Part shown: positions 57,418 through 64,000 of the stretch, one piece after another | Position numbering within the stretch: the first letter of the stretch is position 1 | How the letters are laid out: each line of letters begins with the position of its first letter | From: Mycobacterium sp. Z3061 | GTDB lineage: Bacteria > Actinomycetota > Actinomycetes > Mycobacteriales > Mycobacteriaceae | Assembly (NCBI RefSeq): GCF_031583025.1 | Contig: NZ_CP134062.1 | Coordinates: 4,526,001-4,590,000 of the forward strand | Length of the DNA stretch: 64,000 nucleotides | Reading direction: 5' to 3' | Translations under genes and position numbers: made by a program | Notes under the pieces: generated by a model | What the model was told of the DNA's origin: nothing | The model's database searches: none | Seen by the model: the letters and a program-made list of their open reading frames with translations, nothing else

Positions 57418-58176
57418 ATGCCGCGCACGCTTGGTTGGATCAGGCAGTTTCACCAACCTGATTCACCCGAGAGCCCGATACTGCTGGTCTTCCCGCACGC
57501 CGGCGCGGGCGCCTCGGCCTACCGCTCCTTCTCCAAGGCGCTGAGCAGGCATTTCCGGGTGCTGCTCGTCCAGTACCCGGGTCGTCAGGACCGCGCCGGC
57601 GAACCGCCGCTGACCACGCTGCCGGAGATCGCGGCCGGCGCGTTCGAGGAATTCGCGGCGTCCGAGCATTGCGGTGCCGGCCCCGTGGCCGCGTTCGGTC
57701 ACAGCATGGGCGGCTGGGTCGCGTTCGAATTCGTGCGGATCGCCGAATCCAGGGGCATCGACGTGCGCGAACTCAACGTCTCGGCAGCGGTCGCACCCGG
57801 CAACGCCGTCACCAAGCCACCACATCCGACCGATGACGAGTCGATCCTGCAGCACCTGACCGCGCTGGAAGGCACCAACTCCGCCGTGTTCGGCAACCAG
57901 GACCTGATCCGGCTGGCGCTGCCGGTCATCAAGGCCGACTATCGCGCCTGCGACGCGTACTCCTGCCCGGACGACGTCAAGATCGCGGCCCGCATCCACG
58001 CGCTCGGAGGCGACCAGGACCCGATCGTCACGCTCGGCGATCTGTACGGCTGGGGCAAGCACACCGACAGTGCCGAGGTGACGATGTTCGACGGCGGGCA
58101 CTTCTTCATCAACGATCACGTGGACGCCGTGGCCGAACTGCTGGCCGGGAGCACGCAGCAGGAGCAGACGCGGTGA
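57418..58176 (+). CDS. Stand-alone type II thioesterase of the siderophore cluster
   Basis: 252 residues, alpha/beta hydrolase. FPHAGAGASAYRSFSKAL, the nucleophile elbow AFGHSMGGWVAFEF, LPVIKADYRACDAYSCP, and the catalytic His in FDGGHFFINDHVDAVAELL. The sequence resembles the thioesterase fused to the C-terminus of MbtB in M. tuberculosis (same GGHF-x-NDHLDAVA-type ending), which is missing from MbtB here. It may therefore release or edit the product in trans. It overlaps mbtC as GTGA. Confidence 0.88.
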   Translation: MPRTLGWIRQFHQPDSPESPILLVFPHAGAGASAYRSFSKALSRHFRVLLVQYPGRQDRAGEPPLTTLPEIAAGAFEEFAASEHCGAGPVAAFGHSMGGWVAFEFVRIAESRGIDVRELNVSAAVAPGNAVTKPPHPTDDESILQHLTALEGTNSAVFGNQDLIRLALPVIKADYRACDAYSCPDDVKIAARIHALGGDQDPIVTLGDLYGWGKHTDSAEVTMFDGGHFFINDHVDAVAELLAGSTQQEQTR

Positions 58177-59465
58177 CCGATCCGGTCGTCGTTGCCGGAC
58201 TGGCTGTCGAGACCCCGGGCGGCATCGACACCCCCGCAGCGTTGTGGCAGGCCCTATGCGACCACCGGGAACTGCTGTCCCCGTTTCCGCGGGATCGCGG
58301 CTGGCCCATCGAGGATCTGCTGTCGCTGTCCGAGGCGGACGGCTGGGGACGGGTCCCCGACTCGGGTGGATTCCTCTCCGGTGCAGCGAATTTCGATCCC
58401 CCATTCTTCGGCATCACGCACCGCGAGGCACTGGTGATGCACCCCCAGCAGCGGGTGGCGATGCGCGTCGCATGGCGGGCGTTGGAGAACGCCGGCGTCA
58501 ATCCCGGTTCGGTCGAGGGCGAATTCGGCGGATGCTATGTCGGAATGTCGATGACCGAGTACGGCACCCGCACCGCCGTCGCCGATGACTACAGCGGTCA
58601 CCGCACGGTCGGTATGGGACAGCTCGGTGGGGCCGGACGGATCTCGCACGGACTGGGCCTGACCGGACCGTCGATGTGCATCGACTCGGCGTGCGGATCG
58701 TCGCTGACCGCACTGCAATTGGCCGTCAATGCGATCACGATGGACGAGTGCGAGTGGGCGCTGGCCGGCGCTGTCTGCGTATTAGGTTCGCCGGCCGCCT
58801 TTTTCGAGTTCGCCAAACTGCACGCCCTGTCCGACGACGGACACTGCCGCGCCTATTCCGAGGACGCGACCGGGACCGTCTGGGGCGAGGGCGCGGGAAT
58901 GCTGCTGCTGGAACGGGAGTCGCGCGCCCGGCGACTCGGACACCGGGTCTACGGACGGATCCTGGCCGCCCGCACCAACCACAATGGCAAGGGGAAACCG
59001 ATCCTCGTCCCCCGGGTGCACGCTCAGGAACAGGTGGTGCGCAAGACGCTGGACGCCGCCGGCATCGATCCCGCCGATGTGGGAATGATAGAGGGGCACG
59101 GCACCGCGACGCCGGCCGGTGACCCGGTGGAATTGCTGGCCCTCTTCAAGACCTACGGCGCCGCGGGATCCGAGGCCCTGCTCGGCTCGATCAAGTCCAA
59201 CGCCGGGCACGCGCAGGCGGCAGCGGGAATTCTCGGGCTGATCAAAGTCCTCCTCGCCGGCCAGCACGGCTACATTCCACCGACCCTGTTCTCGGACAAC
59301 CCCACCAAGAAGCTGGACTGGGATCTGACCGGCATCCGGCTCGCCACGAAGCTGACCGAATGGCAACCCAAGGACGGCGTTCGATACGGCGCCGCGTCGT
59401 CGTTCGGCGCCGGCGGCGCCAACGCCCACGCGATCGTCGCGATGCCCGCGGAGGGCGACACGTGA
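58173..59465 (+). CDS. mbtC: Polyketide ketosynthase MbtC
   Basis: 430 residues, a single ketosynthase domain. Active-site Cys in CIDSACGSSLTAL, and the two His in EGHGTATPAGDPVE and SIKSNAGHAQAAAG. It condenses malonyl units for the hydroxybutyrate-derived part of mycobactin with the AT, KR and ACP of MbtD. The start GTG overlaps the thioesterase stop, and its own stop overlaps mbtD. Confidence 0.95.
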   Translation: MTDPVVVAGLAVETPGGIDTPAALWQALCDHRELLSPFPRDRGWPIEDLLSLSEADGWGRVPDSGGFLSGAANFDPPFFGITHREALVMHPQQRVAMRVAWRALENAGVNPGSVEGEFGGCYVGMSMTEYGTRTAVADDYSGHRTVGMGQLGGAGRISHGLGLTGPSMCIDSACGSSLTALQLAVNAITMDECEWALAGAVCVLGSPAAFFEFAKLHALSDDGHCRAYSEDATGTVWGEGAGMLLLERESRARRLGHRVYGRILAARTNHNGKGKPILVPRVHAQEQVVRKTLDAAGIDPADVGMIEGHGTATPAGDPVELLALFKTYGAAGSEALLGSIKSNAGHAQAAAGILGLIKVLLAGQHGYIPPTLFSDNPTKKLDWDLTGIRLATKLTEWQPKDGVRYGAASSFGAGGANAHAIVAMPAEGDT

Positions 59466-62400
59466 CCAGTTACCGGCTCCCCAACGGCGTTGTCCCCGTG
59501 CTGCTGACGTCGGACACCCCCGATCTCATACCGGTCGATGCCGCCGCCCTGCTCGCCTACCTGGCCGACCACCCCGTAGCGACGCCGCACCAGATCGCCG
59601 CCATGCTCTTCCGTACCCGGGTCGCTCGCAAACACCGCGCCCTGGCGCTGGTGGGCAATCGCGAGGAGCTGATCGAGGCGCTGCGAAGCGTCGTCGACGG
59701 CCGCGAGCATCGCTTGGTGCTGCGCGCGGACGCCGCCGCGGCGGCCCGGCGTCACGCCTATGTCTTTCCAGGCCAGGGCAGCCAGCGACCCGGCATGGGC
59801 AGGCGCTGGTACGACTCCTGCCCGGCGTTCCGGACCGAGGTCGAGCGCTGCGCCGAGGCCTTCGCCGAGCAGACCGGGCAGTCCCCGCTGAATTACCTGC
59901 TGGACGACCAGTTTTCAGTCGGAGACGACGCAAGCACCGTCCAGCCCGCCTTATTCACCCAGATGGCGGGTCTGGCCGCGACGTGGCACTCGTTCGGCAT
60001 AGCGCCCGCCGCCACGATCGGTCACAGCCAGGGAGAGGTTGCTGCCGCATACGTCTCGGGCCGGATCACGCTGGCAGATGCCGTCCGCGTGATCGCGCTA
60101 CGGGCGCGCGCCGCCGACGGGCTCGGCGCCGGTGATTACGCGATGGCGGTGCTGGCCACCGACCGGGAGACATGTGAGGACCTGCTGGCTCGCTGTTCGG
60201 GCTGGGCTGAGTTCTCGGTGGTGAATTCGCCTGGAATGCATGCGATCTCGGGTGAGCGGGTATCGGTACAGAGCATCGTGGACACGTGTACCGCGCGCGA
60301 CATCTTCGCCCGGACGATCGGTGTGCGATACCCGGCGCACACGGGGTTGATCAACGGTCTGCATGACGAGTTGTCTGCCGACATGCGTCGCGAGCTGTCC
60401 AGCCTGGCGTTCTCCGACAGCGAGATCACCTGCGTCGGCGCCACTCTCGGCGCTCCGATCACACCGGAGCAGCCCGCGGACCGGTACTGGTTCTGGAACC
60501 TGCGCAACACCGTGCGATTTGACAAGGCGATGGCCGCCGCGCAGTCGTTGGACATCGACACCTACATCGAGCTGGCCGAGCACCCGACATTGCAACTGGC
60601 GATTCAGGAGAACCTGACCGCCGCCGACGCCGAACACGCCGCCCTGGTGGTCGGCACGTCCACCAGGACAGACGACGACCTCACCGACTTCACCATCAAT
60701 GTGATGCGGTGTGCGCTACATGATCTGAACTACCCGTGGGAAGGCCTGGTGACGCAAACCCAGGGACCTCCGCCGCTGCCGTTGCCTGATTTTCCGAACA
60801 CCCCGATGAACGAGATCGCGCTGTGGATGCCCTACGAACAGGGACTGTCACCGGCCGCACGCAAGACGTCCGACGCGCCGATCACCGCCGACCCGGAGTC
60901 CGGCCCAGATCGGGCGGCGCCACGGCTGCTCACCGAGAAATGGGTGCGGCTCTCACGGCGTTCCCTGGTACCGCCGCGCTCCATCGGCATCATCGATTAC
61001 ACCGGCGCCGCCGCCGATCTCGCCGCGGCGCTGACCGTCGCGGCCGGTGACGTCGGTGCCACGGCCCGGGCGCTCAGTGCCGACGAGTTCCGCACCGCTC
61101 CAGGTGATCTCGATACATGTGTCATCCTCCTTCCACAGCCGGTGCACCATGACGCCGCCGGGGCGGTGAACAGCCTGGCGACCTTTTTCGCCGATCGGCG
61201 CTGGTGGCCGGGGGCCGTCGCCGGTGTCACCGACTACTGGCTGGTGACCGCGGGCGGCGAGGCGGTGGTGACCGACGATCCGCCGCCCGATCTGGTGCAC
61301 GCGGGGGCGAGCGCCGGATTCCGTTGTGTGGGTGCCGCCTACCCCGGTGCCAGATTCCGCCACCTCGACATCCCGGACCCAGCGCCTACCGGCCCGGCCG
61401 CAGCGGTGGCGATCGTCGCGGCGCTGCATACCGCGGAGGAATCCGAACTCGCACTTCGTGACGGCGCCCTGTATGCCAAGCGGGTGGTCGACGACGACGC
61501 ACCTGTGACCGGCGCCAGTGAGCGTCCTGCCGGGCACGTCCTGATCGTCGGTGGCACCGGCAACCTGGGTCTCGAATTCTGTGAGCACCTCGCCCGCGGT
61601 GGCGCCCGCGAAATCACCTTGCTGAACCGATCGGGTGAAACGGCCGTCGTGACAGAGCGATTGCGGAGCATCCGCTCGGCCACCCCGGCCCGGATCCGGG
61701 TCACCGCGTGTGATCTCAACGACGCCGCGGCAGTGTCGGCGCTGTCCGCACAAGCCACGGCCGCCGATCTGATAATCCATGCGGCGGTGGAGTATTCAGG
61801 TATCGAACTGACGGACATCACGGTCGGGGATGTCGACCACGCCCTGCAGGCCAAGGTGGTGGGGATCGCCCGGGTACTGGACACCTTCCCCCGAAGCGAA
61901 GACTGCCGGGTGGTGCTGTGCTCCTCGATCTCGGCCTCGGTCGGCGGGCGCGGCCTGGCGCTGTACTCCGCCGGCAATCGGATGCTCGACGCGATGGCGC
62001 ATCAACTCCGAGCCGAGGGAATGAATTGTGTTTCGGTGCAGTGGGGTCACTGGCGGGTCCATCTCGAGGAATCCGGATCGGCGATGCTGGCCGGCCTCGG
62101 CGTCGTCCCCATGCGTCCCGCCGACGCACTCGCGGTGGACGTGACGGGATTGCGCGAGAACAAGATTGTGGCCGCGTTCGAACTGGATCGCGCACGCTCG
62201 GTGCTCGGGGCCTGCGGTCGCGGTTCGTTGCTGTCGCAACTGGACTCCGCTGCGCCCCGCCCGGTCGAACCACCGGTCCGGCCGCGGGAAAACCCGTCGG
62301 GACTCTCCCAGCGGTTGGTGAGCCTGCTGGCGCAGGCGATCGGGGCCGATAGCGCCGACACCATCGACACCGCGGTACCGATGGTGGCGATCGGCCTGGA

Positions 62401-62521
62401 TTCGTTGCAGGCTCTGGAGTTTCGGCGCCGCGTGAAGATGGAGCTGAATCACGACCTGGAGGTGGCCGACCTGCTGGGCGGGGCGTCGATCGCGGAAGTT
62501 CTGGCGAAGCTGGACGCTTAG
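59462..62521 (+). CDS. mbtD: Polyketide synthase MbtD (AT-KR-ACP)
   Basis: 1019 residues from GTG 59462 (overlapping the mbtC stop as GTGA). Acyltransferase with [14 protein letters not shown] and [14 protein letters not shown] (about 95-390), ketoreductase with [14 protein letters not shown] and the [14 protein letters not shown] region (about 680-900), and an acyl carrier with [14 protein letters not shown] near the end. It completes the split PKS with MbtC. Its last codon overlaps the convergent mbtH stop by 4 bases. Confidence 0.95.
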   Translation: MTSYRLPNGVVPVLLTSDTPDLIPVDAAALLAYLADHPVATPHQIAAMLFRTRVARKHRALALVGNREELIEALRSVVDGREHRLVLRADAAAAARRHAYVFPGQGSQRPGMGRRWYDSCPAFRTEVERCAEAFAEQTGQSPLNYLLDDQFSVGDDASTVQPALFTQMAGLAATWHSFGIAPAATIGHSQGEVAAAYVSGRITLADAVRVIALRARAADGLGAGDYAMAVLATDRETCEDLLARCSGWAEFSVVNSPGMHAISGERVSVQSIVDTCTARDIFARTIGVRYPAHTGLINGLHDELSADMRRELSSLAFSDSEITCVGATLGAPITPEQPADRYWFWNLRNTVRFDKAMAAAQSLDIDTYIELAEHPTLQLAIQENLTAADAEHAALVVGTSTRTDDDLTDFTINVMRCALHDLNYPWEGLVTQTQGPPPLPLPDFPNTPMNEIALWMPYEQGLSPAARKTSDAPITADPESGPDRAAPRLLTEKWVRLSRRSLVPPRSIGIIDYTGAAADLAAALTVAAGDVGATARALSADEFRTAPGDLDTCVILLPQPVHHDAAGAVNSLATFFADRRWWPGAVAGVTDYWLVTAGGEAVVTDDPPPDLVHAGASAGFRCVGAAYPGARFRHLDIPDPAPTGPAAAVAIVAALHTAEESELALRDGALYAKRVVDDDAPVTGASERPAGHVLIVGGTGNLGLEFCEHLARGGAREITLLNRSGETAVVTERLRSIRSATPARIRVTACDLNDAAAVSALSAQATAADLIIHAAVEYSGIELTDITVGDVDHALQAKVVGIARVLDTFPRSEDCRVVLCSSISASVGGRGLALYSAGNRMLDAMAHQLRAEGMNCVSVQWGHWRVHLEESGSAMLAGLGVVPMRPADALAVDVTGLRENKIVAAFELDRARSVLGACGRGSLLSQLDSAAPRPVEPPVRPRENPSGLSQRLVSLLAQAIGADSADTIDTAVPMVAIGLDSLQALEFRRRVKMELNHDLEVADLLGGASIAEVLAKLDA

Positions 62522-62661
62522 CTCATCGCCTCGCGCAGGCTTCGTGGGCGCATGTCGGACCAACTGCGCTCCACGTATCTGGGCCACAGGCTGTGCTGCT
62601 CCTCGGCATTGACCACTACCCGGAACAGGCCGGCGTCGTCGTCAAACGGGTTGGTATGCAC
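62518..62661 (-). CDS. mbtH: MbtH-like NRPS accessory protein with internal deletion
   Basis: A 47-residue frame from GTG 62661 (GGGAGA 6 bases upstream) to TAA at 62518-62520. The N-terminal [19 protein letters not shown] and HSLWP and the C-terminal [18 protein letters not shown] are clearly MbtH. The middle of the family, roughly 22-23 residues between SLWP and Y(V/I)E with the P-x-GW and R-x2-CL motifs, is missing in frame. Normal MbtH proteins have about 70 residues. It overlaps mbtG by 20 bases. MbtH activates adenylation domains; whether this short form can fold is uncertain, so it may be a recent pseudogene. Confidence 0.85.
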   Translation of the reverse strand: MHTNPFDDDAGLFRVVVNAEEQHSLWPRYVERSWSDMRPRSLREAMS

Positions 62662-63937
62662 CGCTTCTCCCGATGGGCGAATTGGGCGCATTGGCGGCCA
62701 CCTGCCCCGCGCCGAGAACCCGATCGGACAGCAGCCCCAGGCAGCTCAGATTGGGAAACCCCGGGCCCTCGTTCAGTCCGGACAGATTGGGCAGCAACAG
62801 TCTCGGGGTGACTCCGGTGACGGCGAGGTCGGGACCGATCGATTCCTCGATCCGTTCCCCGGTCAACGGGCCGCCGAGCTCCAGCTCCAGCAGGTCGACG
62901 GCGTCCTGGCTGAGCAGCGGCAGGAACCACAGTGCGTCCGCGCCGGAGCCGTCGATGACGAGGTCGAAATGATGCACGCTTTCCTGCAATTCACCGCAAT
63001 GGTCGGTCTGCAGGGTGATCCAGATGCGCTCGTGATGGTCGACGACTTTCGCGACCCGCCCGCGCAGATGCTTGATTCTCTCGTCGGCGAGCAGCAGTTC
63101 CTGAACCCGCGCGGAGAACACGCCCCGATCGGTGCGGGCAATGCAGTCGCGACGCTCGGACAGTGTCAGGGTGCGCCAGTGGGTGGGATCGGAGAACAGC
63201 GAATTCTCGAAGAACCCCTCGCCACGGGTGAACAAGGTGGCCTGCGGCGAGATCGCCGTGATCGTCGAAACGCGGTGATGGAAAAGCTCATTGAGCATCG
63301 ATGCGGCAGTCTCGCCGCCACCGATCACCGCCACGTTCTCGGCGACGATGCGGTCATGACACGACGTGCGCTCCCAGAACTGGGCGATGGACAACATCCG
63401 CGGGTCACCGGAGAGGATGGACCGTTGCGGCTGGCCGGGACCGGTGATCATCACCGCGTCCGCCGACAGCACCGCATCCCGGGTGTGCAACTTCCACTGC
63501 TGCCCCTGCACCGACATCTGAATCAGTTCGCCGCGAACGACTTTCAAATCCACCATCTCGGCCACCCAGCGCAGATACCGCGCCCAGCTGTCGTGCGTGG
63601 GAGCGGGCCTGCCCCGATCGACCCAGCCGACGAACTGATCGATCGCGACCAGATACGCCTGCCAACTCCACCGCATCATCCGCTCGTCGACCTCGGTATC
63701 GCGCCCGGGCACCAACGACGAGCGGTAGGGAAACCCCACGTCCTTCTCCGGGCTGGTGCCCAACCGCTGACGCCCGTCGGTCCAACCCCCGCCGGCGATC
63801 CAATTCGCCGCGACCCCGGAGCGCTCGATGGCGATGATGTCGGGGGTGTCCACGCCCATTTCGCGCAGTGCCGCCGCTTTCGCGGCCACTGCCACGGCCT
63901 TCGCTCCGGCCCCGATGATCGCGAGGGTTTCACCCAT
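62642..63937 (-). CDS. mbtG: Lysine N6-monooxygenase MbtG
   Basis: 431 residues from ATG 63937, the same length as M. tuberculosis MbtG. FAD-binding [16 protein letters not shown] at the N-terminus, the NADPH-binding [17 protein letters not shown] near 205, and the C-terminal [22 protein letters not shown]. It hydroxylates the lysine side chains that bind iron in mycobactin. It is first of the leftward mbtG-mbtH pair. The 63 bases up to the window edge hold no complete gene and no clear IdeR box. Confidence 0.94.
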   Translation of the reverse strand: MGETLAIIGAGAKAVAVAAKAAALREMGVDTPDIIAIERSGVAANWIAGGGWTDGRQRLGTSPEKDVGFPYRSSLVPGRDTEVDERMMRWSWQAYLVAIDQFVGWVDRGRPAPTHDSWARYLRWVAEMVDLKVVRGELIQMSVQGQQWKLHTRDAVLSADAVMITGPGQPQRSILSGDPRMLSIAQFWERTSCHDRIVAENVAVIGGGETAASMLNELFHHRVSTITAISPQATLFTRGEGFFENSLFSDPTHWRTLTLSERRDCIARTDRGVFSARVQELLLADERIKHLRGRVAKVVDHHERIWITLQTDHCGELQESVHHFDLVIDGSGADALWFLPLLSQDAVDLLELELGGPLTGERIEESIGPDLAVTGVTPRLLLPNLSGLNEGPGFPNLSCLGLLSDRVLGAGQVAANAPNSPIGRSGAYQPV

Positions 63938-64000
63938 CGTGCACCCGACGAGATTCTGAGGCACGGTGGCGGCATCCCCCGCTTGCCAGTGCGTCGGCGA

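Overview
The window is high-GC actinobacterial DNA from a slow-growing-type, non-tuberculous Mycobacterium. The evidence is PE and PPE proteins, ESX-5-type EsxO/EsxP, an antigen-85 paralogue, CFP2, a decaprenyl diphosphate synthase and mycobactin genes. Gene order from dnaG to cfp2 follows the M. tuberculosis Rv2334-Rv2376 backbone. The plcABC genes, esxX/Y and the usual mbt order are missing, and several accessory genes are inserted.

1-6.3 kb is a sulfur and cysteine locus. Leftward run a family 2A encapsulin and its cysteine desulfurase cargo (truncated by the window edge). The cargo has a long disordered N-terminal extension with repeated APRG-type motifs. Rightward, a leaderless poly-cysteine leader peptide precedes a thioester-domain-like protein, cysK1, cysE, a membrane-anchored thioredoxin and a DUF4395 membrane protein. 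A second short Cys-Cys-Cys leader precedes an ANTAR-only protein at 6.4-6.8 kb.

6.8-31.2 kb holds tRNA-Asn, dnaG, dgt, an Ag85-like mycolyltransferase, a TPM-domain protein, esxO/esxP, an Rv2348c homologue, a tandem PPE38/PPE71-type pair, decayed sequence, glyS, smtB-zur, Rv2360c-uppS-recO, amiA2, recQ, a PE_PGRS protein fused to a phosphodiesterase-like domain, and a divergent GlxA-type regulator and DJ-1 pair.

31.2-42 kb is the conserved era / CBS-domain membrane protein / ybeY / phoH operon and the rsmE-dnaJ2-hrcA operon. Between them is an inserted TetR-controlled cassette (TetR, alpha/beta hydrolase, mycothiol-isomerase-like protein, SnoaL-like protein). An Rv2375 homologue and cfp2 follow, separated by a perfect 50-bp palindrome.

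42-64 kb is a rearranged mycobactin-type siderophore cluster. A SagB/McbC-type oxidoreductase lies tail-to-tail with mbtB. mbtE-mbtF-mbtB run left from an IdeR-like box; mbtK-like acyltransferase, a stand-alone thioesterase, mbtC and mbtD run right with a second IdeR-like box; mbtG and an internally shortened mbtH run left at the end. MbtB has no fused thioesterase, and its adenylation pocket reads like a cysteine code. Together with the oxidase this suggests a thiazoline- or thiazole-containing mycobactin variant (inference). mbtA and mbtI are not in the window.
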